A stretch of DNA of 64,000 bases, from contig NC_015500.1 in NCBI RefSeq assembly GCF_000212415.1, positions 2,976,001 to 3,040,000 on the forward strand, given 5' to 3'. Below, piece after piece: positions 58,802 through 64,000 of the stretch (its first letter is position 1; the number at the start of each line of letters is the position of its first letter). Position numbers and translations under genes: made by a program. Origin of the DNA: Treponema brennaborense DSM 12168. Lineage in GTDB: Bacteria > Spirochaetota > Spirochaetia > Treponematales > Treponemataceae. The notes beneath the pieces were generated by a model. The model ran no database searches. It saw only the letters and a list, made by a program, of their open reading frames with translations, and was not told the DNA's origin.

Positions 58802-60148
58802 ATGAAATCGGGAAATATCAGCCTTCTTTTTATGATGGCTTGGAAAAACATCAGGCGCAACAAACGGCGGACAATACTGACCGGCGGCGCGCTTTTTTTA
58901 GTTACGCTTTTTGTTACGTTATATATGGCAACGGAGTACGGTTCTATGGACGATATGAAATTCAACATCGTCCATAACAAAATGGGCGTCGTCCGCATCA
59001 GAAATCCGCTCTACACAAAAAACGAACGTATCAATCCGCTCAGCCAGTACATCCCGGATACGGCGCACGTCGTAGAAAAACTGGAGTCGTTTCCGGGCAT
59101 AACGCGAGCCGAGCCTAAAATCGTTACGGGAGCGGCTGTCTATCAAAACGAAGACACAAAAACAGTCAGCCTTCTCGGAATCGATTTTGCAAACAGCAAT
59201 TACTTTAAAGACAAAGATATGCAAATTCTAAGCGGCGATCTTGCGCCGCTGACACAACAAACTGCACCGCTGACACAACAAACTGCACCGCTGACACAAC
59301 AAACTGCACCGCCGGCAACACAGTCAAACGAAAAACCAAAACGCAGGTGCGTTGTGACGAATCACTTTGCCAGAACGTTCAATCTGAGTGCCGGCGACAA
59401 ATTCACCATTATGACGCAGACGGCACGCAACGGAACGAACGGCTGCACGCTCACCATTCAGGCGGTAGTCCACCTTTCTGACGGAGATTACGCGGGCGAC
59501 TTTATCTTTATGGATTTTGGGCAGGCTTCGTCCCTGTTACGGATGAATGGAAACGCAACAGAAATCCTCGTCTTTACGGATAACTGGCAGGATATTGCCG
59601 AAACAAAAAAACTTGCTGCCTCCTTAAAAGAATCGGAAGATTTTTCCGATCTTGAAATCATTCCATGGGTTGAAGGAAATTCATTTTTGCAGTTTTTGGA
59701 ATTTACGGATCAGATTTATTTCATTTTTGCGCTGATTTTTTTCGTCCTGTCAGCAATCGTTATTTTCAATTCCTCAATGCTCAGCGTTATGGAGCGCAAA
59801 AAAGAAATCGGATCCCTTTTATCGCTCGGAATGGGCGGCAGCACCGTCGTGCTTTTATTTCTTTTAGAAACGATTATAACATCTGTAATCGCCACGGTTT
59901 TCGGCTCCCTTACCGCTGCGGTTTTGATAAACATCACGAACAAAACGGGAATCAACTTAGCACAGTTCTCTGCGTTTAACTCGTACGAAGGATTTAATAT
60001 AAAAATGATTTTATATCCGAATCTGACCTTCGGGCGGTACGTGGAATTTGCGCTTACCGGATTTTTAACGGCCGTAATCGCGTGCATACTGCCTGCAAGG
60101 ATGGCGCTCAGCGTCCAGCCGGCAGAAGCGCTGCGCTCAGAAAATTAA
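58802..60148 (+). CDS. FtsX/MacB-type ABC permease (second) with a 7-residue repeat
   Basis: A 448-residue paralogue of the preceding permease: TM1 near residues 20-42, periplasmic domain, then FtsX TMs (FVLSAIVIFNSSMLSVMERKKEIGSLLSLGMG). Its periplasmic domain contains PLTQQTA three times (residues about 149-169), coded by three perfect 21-base units. The repeat lies in a loop and adds a flexible Gln/Thr/Pro stretch; other copy numbers would keep the frame. Confidence 0.9.
   Translation: MKSGNISLLFMMAWKNIRRNKRRTILTGGALFLVTLFVTLYMATEYGSMDDMKFNIVHNKMGVVRIRNPLYTKNERINPLSQYIPDTAHVVEKLESFPGITRAEPKIVTGAAVYQNEDTKTVSLLGIDFANSNYFKDKDMQILSGDLAPLTQQTAPLTQQTAPLTQQTAPPATQSNEKPKRRCVVTNHFARTFNLSAGDKFTIMTQTARNGTNGCTLTIQAVVHLSDGDYAGDFIFMDFGQASSLLRMNGNATEILVFTDNWQDIAETKKLAASLKESEDFSDLEIIPWVEGNSFLQFLEFTDQIYFIFALIFFVLSAIVIFNSSMLSVMERKKEIGSLLSLGMGGSTVVLLFLLETIITSVIATVFGSLTAAVLINITNKTGINLAQFSAFNSYEGFNIKMILYPNLTFGRYVEFALTGFLTAVIACILPARMALSVQPAEALRSEN
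59246..59308 (+). repeat. Three perfect 21-base tandem repeats within the permease gene
   Basis: Units at 59246-59266, 59267-59287 and 59288-59308, each coding PLTQQTA. In-frame minisatellite. Confidence 0.95.
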
Positions 60149-60182
60149 AACAAATACTCGGATTGAAACAGGAGAATTACAA

Positions 60183-60923
60183 ATGAAAAAATTATATGCA
60201 TTTATGCTGGCAGCGCTCACCGCCATATCAGCTGCATTTGCCGCGGAACTTTCAATTGAAGAAATCATGGCAAAATACGACGCCAACACAGATTATAAAA
60301 CGTCCAAAATGAAAGCGACGCTTTTAGTAACAGACAAGTTTGGAACTGCAAAAACAACATTTGAATCGTACCAGCGTAAAAACAACGACACGCTTATCAT
60401 CGTTGCAGACGGACCCGACGCGGGACAAAAAATTCTGCGACTTGAAAACTCGGTATATTTATATTACCCGGACGCGGAAGAACTTATCCGCCTGCAAGGA
60501 AGCGCGCTCAAAGACAGCATAATGGGTTCTGATTTCAGCTATGAAGACTTAACGGAAAACGACGGCACGCTTGCGAATTACACAGGCGAGCTTTTGGGAA
60601 CGGAAACAATCGACGGCGCGGAATGCTATCACCTTATGCTCACGGCAAAAACGAAAAAACAGTTATACCAAAAACAGGAACTATGGATTGACAGCACGAC
60701 GTTCGTCGGAAGAAAAGAAATAATGTATTCTGCAAGCGGAAAAGCGCTCAGCGAAAGCACTATGACCGATTTTAAAAAAGTCGGAAACTACTACGTCGGA
60801 ATGAAAGGACGCATGGTAAATCTGCTGAAAAAATCAAGCGTTACGGAAATGTCAGTTTTATCCATTGAATTTGACACGCCGATTTCCGACAAAATATTCT
60901 CAAAGGATGAACTCGCATGGTAA
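60183..60923 (+). CDS. LolA-like outer-membrane lipoprotein-sorting protein
   Basis: A 246-residue periplasmic protein: signal peptide 1-20 (LAALTAISAAFA) and a LolA/LppX-like half-barrel, with the family start LSIEEIMAKYDANTDYKTSKM, then DNTLIIVADGPDAGQKILR-like strands and a C-terminal KDEL-like acidic end. This family (often annotated as lipoprotein-sorting protein) carries lipidated or hydrophobic cargo through the periplasm. Encoded with a MacB/Lol-type ABC transporter, it is the likely soluble carrier between permease and outer membrane. Its end overlaps the next start by 7 bases. Confidence 0.88.
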   Translation: MKKLYAFMLAALTAISAAFAAELSIEEIMAKYDANTDYKTSKMKATLLVTDKFGTAKTTFESYQRKNNDTLIIVADGPDAGQKILRLENSVYLYYPDAEELIRLQGSALKDSIMGSDFSYEDLTENDGTLANYTGELLGTETIDGAECYHLMLTAKTKKQLYQKQELWIDSTTFVGRKEIMYSASGKALSESTMTDFKKVGNYYVGMKGRMVNLLKKSSVTEMSVLSIEFDTPISDKIFSKDELAW

Positions 60924-62143
60924 AAAACACGGTAAAAAAATCGTTTGCGTTTTTATCCGCGCTTGTCTTTGCAGCGCTTGCGTCGTTCGATGTATGTGCG
61001 GAAACGAAAATCGGTGCGGAAATCTCGCTGAACTCCGGCTGGATGCACATACAGTCGCCGGTTATTAAAAACGATGACTTTTGGTATTCGAGCGCACAAG
61101 CCGGACTGAAAATCGACACGGCGTTGTCTTCTTCTGTAAAAGCATATCTTGAAGGACGAGTCGATATTACTTCCGTGCCTGAACTGATAAACCCGGAAGC
61201 CGGAAACGCAGTTCCTGCGGCGTATCAGGCAAACTGGACACTCCGTAAAGCGTATATGAAATTCCGTCTGCCTTGCGGACTTCCGGCCGGAGAAATGCGC
61301 ATTGCCGCGGGAAAAATGCCTTTATCTTGGGGATACGGCTTATTTTACAACGCAGGCGACTTGATTTTTGGAAGCGACCCGCTCGGCACGGCGGGAACTG
61401 ATGCAACAGCTGCCGCAGACGCAACGTCACTGACCTTTTCCGCATCCTCGCTTTCTGACTTTAGAACGGCGACAGACTGGATTTTTGCGCTTACCGTTCC
61501 CCTGCTTAATGGAATTCAGATTGAAGTCGCGGCACTTCCGCCGATAGAAACAGCATCAACATACGGTTTTGGACGCTTTGGCGGACGCGTACAATTCAAC
61601 ACGGAGTTTGCAGCGCTTGAAAATATCGAAGCAGGCTATCTTGCGGAAGGAAACGCCGCAGTTCAAAAAGCATATCTTTCTTTAGACGGAAACCTCTGGC
61701 TCGATTACAATGTAAACGTCAGCACAGCTTTTAAAAAAGACGACGGCTTTGACAAAGATGAAATGCAATGCTCGGTTTCCCTTGCAAAGATTTTTTACAT
61801 ACAGACAGACGTCCGAAATCATCAGTTGCAGCTCAGAGCCGAAAGCCTCTGGGCGCCTTTCACACAAAAACTCGGAGTATTCAGCTTTGCGTCCTACCAG
61901 ATAACGGAAAAACTATCCGTTTCAGGAACGTATCTTTTCTGCGCAATAAACGGAACCGGCACAGCAACCGGTGGCGCTGCAACCGGAACAGACAAGAAAA
62001 TCGAAGACAATGCACACTTCGCGGGAATCGCGATTGCATGGGAACCGATAAGCGCGCTGGAACTTTCGCTTGAAGGAATGCTCAATGCGCAAAAAGCAGA
62101 CAAACTTGCAAGCGTAAGCGCAGGATTAAAATACAGGTATTAA
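60917..62143 (+). CDS. Predicted outer-membrane beta-barrel protein of the Lol-like operon
   Basis: A 408-residue exported protein: signal peptide 1-27 (FAFLSALVFAALASFDVCA), then alternating polar/apolar strands with many aromatic girdle positions and a C-terminal strand ending KYRY, typical of porin-like barrels (DUF1302/phosphate-porin style). The ATG overlaps the LolA-like stop by 7 bases, so it is the last gene of the operon. Role inferred: outer-membrane terminus for whatever the ABC/LolA pair moves. I do not recognise an exact family. Confidence 0.7.
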   Translation: MVKNTVKKSFAFLSALVFAALASFDVCAETKIGAEISLNSGWMHIQSPVIKNDDFWYSSAQAGLKIDTALSSSVKAYLEGRVDITSVPELINPEAGNAVPAAYQANWTLRKAYMKFRLPCGLPAGEMRIAAGKMPLSWGYGLFYNAGDLIFGSDPLGTAGTDATAAADATSLTFSASSLSDFRTATDWIFALTVPLLNGIQIEVAALPPIETASTYGFGRFGGRVQFNTEFAALENIEAGYLAEGNAAVQKAYLSLDGNLWLDYNVNVSTAFKKDDGFDKDEMQCSVSLAKIFYIQTDVRNHQLQLRAESLWAPFTQKLGVFSFASYQITEKLSVSGTYLFCAINGTGTATGGAATGTDKKIEDNAHFAGIAIAWEPISALELSLEGMLNAQKADKLASVSAGLKYRY

Positions 62144-62556
62144 AACCACCGGAGCTTTTTCCGCGCAGGAACGTTTTTCTCGCTGGAGCGTTTTTCTCAC
62201 TATCTCCGCGCCGGTGGACACGCCCCACCAACACGTTCCATCTCCGCGCTATCTCCGCACCGGCGGACACGCCCCACCGACATACCCCACCGCATCTGCT
62301 TCACCCGCCCCAATTCTCTCCCGTTCCCGTACGATTCGGCACGATTCGGCACGTTCCTCACCATTTCCGGCAAATTCAACCGCCGGTTGAGCGAAAATTC
62401 ACCAAACGGTTGTAAAAAAATGCTATAATTCAACCGACGCTCCATTCAAATCACCGCGCACTTCGGCTATAGTCGTCGTATACCGCGCTGAAAAGCAAAG
62501 CGGATTCCGCAAAAGTCGGCCGACACGGGCGGATACAACGAACAAAGAGGTATCAT
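62144..62556 (+). other. Intergenic region with a 30-base duplication and an extended -10 promoter
   Basis: 413 bases with no gene. A 30-base unit at 62200-62229 recurs with two changes at 62249-62278. Further short repeats (GTTTTTCTC twice near 62172) precede it. TGc-TATAAT at 62421-62429 is an extended -10 promoter for the Xre gene, giving a leader of about 120 bases. Confidence 0.55.
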
Positions 62557-63054
62557 ATGGAAACAATAAGCATCGGAAAAAAAATCGCCGAACTGCGCAA
62601 AGCCAAAGGGCTCACCCAAGACGAACTGTCGGAACAACTGAACGTCTCGCCGCAAGCCGTCTCAAAATGGGAAAACGACGTATCCTACCCGGACATCACG
62701 CTGCTTCCCAAACTGGCGGCCGTACTCGGCGTTACGGTGGACGACCTGCTGACTCCCGGCAAGCAGCCGGAAACCAAACTCGTTCCCCAAGCTGACCGGA
62801 AAAACGTCGACGACATGATGTTCAAAGTCGTCGTCAATTCGGTAAAAGGCGACAAAGTCCGCGTCAACCTGCCCGTTCCCCTTATTAAAATGGCGCTCGA
62901 AATGGGCGTCGCCGTTCCGCAAATTGCCGGAAACGAATACCTTCAAAAAATCGACTTTGCCCAAATCCTCCTGATGCTCGACAAAGGCATCATCGGTAAA
63001 TTGGTGGAAGTCGAAAGCGCCGAAGGCGATATCGTAGAAGTGGTCGTCGAATGA
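62557..63054 (+). CDS. Xre-family regulator with C-terminal SHOCT-like domain
   Basis: A 165-residue protein: HTH at about 8-62 (LTQDELSEQLNVSPQAVSKWE, then DITLLPKLAAVLGVTVDDLL), and a C-terminal domain (88-165) with MFKVVVNSVKGDKVRVNLPV and LPVPLIKMALEMG, a motif found in SHOCT-like/DUF2089-type proteins that sense envelope stress in other bacteria. The HTH matches the broken copy at 29015. A 98-residue gene and an MFS gene follow on the same strand. Confidence 0.85.
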   Translation: METISIGKKIAELRKAKGLTQDELSEQLNVSPQAVSKWENDVSYPDITLLPKLAAVLGVTVDDLLTPGKQPETKLVPQADRKNVDDMMFKVVVNSVKGDKVRVNLPVPLIKMALEMGVAVPQIAGNEYLQKIDFAQILLMLDKGIIGKLVEVESAEGDIVEVVVE

Positions 63055-63188
63055 ATCTTTTTTCGGCGTGTTTTACTGCGTAAAACCGGGCTACTCCGGC
63101 TTCGCTGTTCGCTCATCCGGCGCCGGACTTCGCCTGCGCCGGACTTCGGCCTGCGTATCCCTCACGCTCGTTCAAAGGAGACCGCTTA

Positions 63189-63260
63189 ATGCCGGCGCAA
63201 GCTTTCGCTTTCGCCACTCAATTCAGTAAGGAAGAATTCCATGAAAATTTTTATACGTGA
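63189..63260 (+). CDS. Possible 23-residue leader peptide
   Basis: ATG at 63189 with AAGGAG upstream opens MPAQAFAFATQFSKEEFHEN and ends at 63260, overlapping the next start by 20 bases. The strong RBS suggests translation and coupling to the 98-residue gene, but composition cannot confirm it. Confidence 0.25.
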   Translation: MPAQAFAFATQFSKEEFHENFYT

Positions 63261-63537
63261 AGCGGGAAAACCGCCCCTTTACTTCATACTGCCGACGCGG
63301 CTGCTGCTCAACCGCTGTACCGCCCTGATCACCGAACGTGCCGTAACCGCGGCATACCGCCGTCACACCGAACCGGACACGCCGGAGATACCGGAAACGC
63401 CGCGCGCACCGTACGTAACCGCAAAACAGCTGAACGCGCTGTTCGCCGAACTCCTGCGCATCAAACGAATTCACGGCAGACTTGAACTGGTCAACGTGCG
63501 CGCCGCGGACGGCACGAAAGTCCTCGTTACGTTGTAA
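63241..63537 (+). CDS. Small conserved-looking protein, partner of the Xre regulator
   Basis: A 98-residue protein without signal peptide, starting MKIFIREAGKPPLYFILPTR, with a basic, Leu-rich first half and a C-terminal strand-helix-strand. AAGGAAG precedes the ATG. In many genomes genes of the Xre/SHOCT-like type are followed by a small protein that starts like this one, with the same PLYFxLPT pattern, so it probably acts in the same pathway. Unknown function. Confidence 0.65.
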   Translation: MKIFIREAGKPPLYFILPTRLLLNRCTALITERAVTAAYRRHTEPDTPEIPETPRAPYVTAKQLNALFAELLRIKRIHGRLELVNVRAADGTKVLVTL

Positions 63538-63573
63538 ATCGCACGCGGACACGACGCCGCGGAGAACCGCCGC

Positions 63574-63611
63574 TTGACTTATATTTTTTATTACTATGTA
63601 ATTGTGATTAC
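63574..63611 (+). promoter_or_regulatory. MFS gene promoter with overlapping dyad
   Basis: TTGACT (63574-63579), 17-base spacer, TGTAAT (63597-63602). The dyad GTAAT-tgtg-ATTAC (63598-63611) overlaps the -10 box, so a bound repressor would block polymerase. MarR/GntR-sized site. Confidence 0.55.
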
Positions 63612-63626
63612 AACGAGGAGTTTCCC

Positions 63627-64000
63627 ATGAACGACACGCTATCGCCGAACGCGACGCCCGATGTCTCCTGCACGCACTGGAAAAGAACGTTCGCCGTCAT
63701 CTGGGGCGGCCAGGCCGTTTCAATAATCACGAGCGCTATCGTCCAATACGCAATCATTTGGTACATAACCGCCCGCACCGGTTCAGCCGCCATGCTCGCC
63801 CTCGCCACGGGCGTCGCGTTTCTGCCGCAGGCGCTGTTCGCTTCGTTTACCGGCAGCCTCGCCGACCGGTACGACCGCAAAAAGATTATGATTTTTGCGG
63901 ACTGCTTCGTCGCGGCCGCCGCGCTCGTTTTGGCCCTGTTCGCAATGAAAGGAGACCTCCCGCTGCCGCTCGTGTACGCCGTACTCTTTTGCCGCGCGCT
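63627..64000 (+). CDS. MFS transporter (3' truncated by window edge)
   Basis: The first 124 residues of a major-facilitator transporter: cytoplasmic start (MNDTLSPNATPDVSCTHWKR), TM1 (TFAVIWGGQAVSIITSAIVQ), TM2, then the loop motif GSLADRYDRKK between TM2 and TM3, the A-motif of MFS drug exporters (MFS_3 / macrolide-efflux-like). GAGGAG precedes the ATG. The dyad in its promoter suggests inducible expression. The rest lies beyond the window. Confidence 0.88.
   Translation, partial: MNDTLSPNATPDVSCTHWKRTFAVIWGGQAVSIITSAIVQYAIIWYITARTGSAAMLALATGVAFLPQALFASFTGSLADRYDRKKIMIFADCFVAAAALVLALFAMKGDLPLPLVYAVLFCRA

Overview
The window looks like a chromosomal segment of a moderately GC-rich spirochaete, most likely a Treponema. 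Evidence: a LipL32-family surface lipoprotein, a short archaeal-genre PheT, many lipoproteins with relaxed spirochaetal lipoboxes, and a pectin-degrading gene set as known in animal-associated treponemes. The genus is inference; no 16S or typing locus is present. No tRNA, rRNA, CRISPR array, complete IS or prophage was seen.

Layout. 1-9012 is mostly housekeeping: end of a Crp/Fnr regulator, pyrE, an FMN hydroxy-acid dehydrogenase overlapping a phosphofructokinase, birA / tandem P-II-like protein / duplicated DUF1538 membrane protein joined by 4-base overlaps, mtnN, a short promoter-terminator unit with an anti-Shine-Dalgarno loop (possible sRNA), and an alpha/beta hydrolase. 9013-18150 has a hairpin-rich leader, a YugP-type protease, a sugar ABC importer with a HAD hydrolase, and an orphan binding protein facing a YesM/YesN-type two-component pair. 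18200-27040 has MarR-MATE-DUF4180 with a clear operator, an esterase, an HD-GYP protein, PepF, a NapH-like ferredoxin and TcdA. 27383-33260 is more accessory: an Rpn-like nuclease, a divergent Xre regulator with repeated operator boxes, a dead Xre gene, ROK kinase, CutC, and LysR/YeiH with an in-frame TGA.

33395-45245 is a pectin-use region: KDG kinase, intracellular GH28 and pectinesterase, then (after an AT-rich GIY-YIG gene, a flavodoxin and the LipL32 homologue) an exported pectate lyase, a large lipoprotein pectinesterase and two small beta-rich lipoproteins. Exported enzymes would cut and de-esterify pectin, intracellular enzymes finish the oligomers, and KdgK feeds the product to KDPG. 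The last lipoprotein carries a G10 tract in its signal peptide and is one base out of frame, so it may be phase variable.

45387-48166 holds a CDF transporter and pheT. 48400-50460 is an AT-rich patch of small lipoproteins and gene remnants with two identical 54-bp repeats, resembling a decayed gene-cassette array. 50980-52561 is a DUF3795 / GyrI-like / GyrI-like trio behind a palindrome. 52789-56522 holds a large membrane-anchored propeller-like protein and a lipoprotein. 56772-62143 is a five-gene MacB/Lol-type envelope operon behind a promoter plus 16-bp palindrome. The window ends with an Xre regulator, a small partner protein and the start of an MFS transporter.

Short imperfect tandem duplications recur at gene ends and inside genes (birA, the hydrolase at 7816, tcdA, the permease at 58802) and seem to be a feature of this genome.
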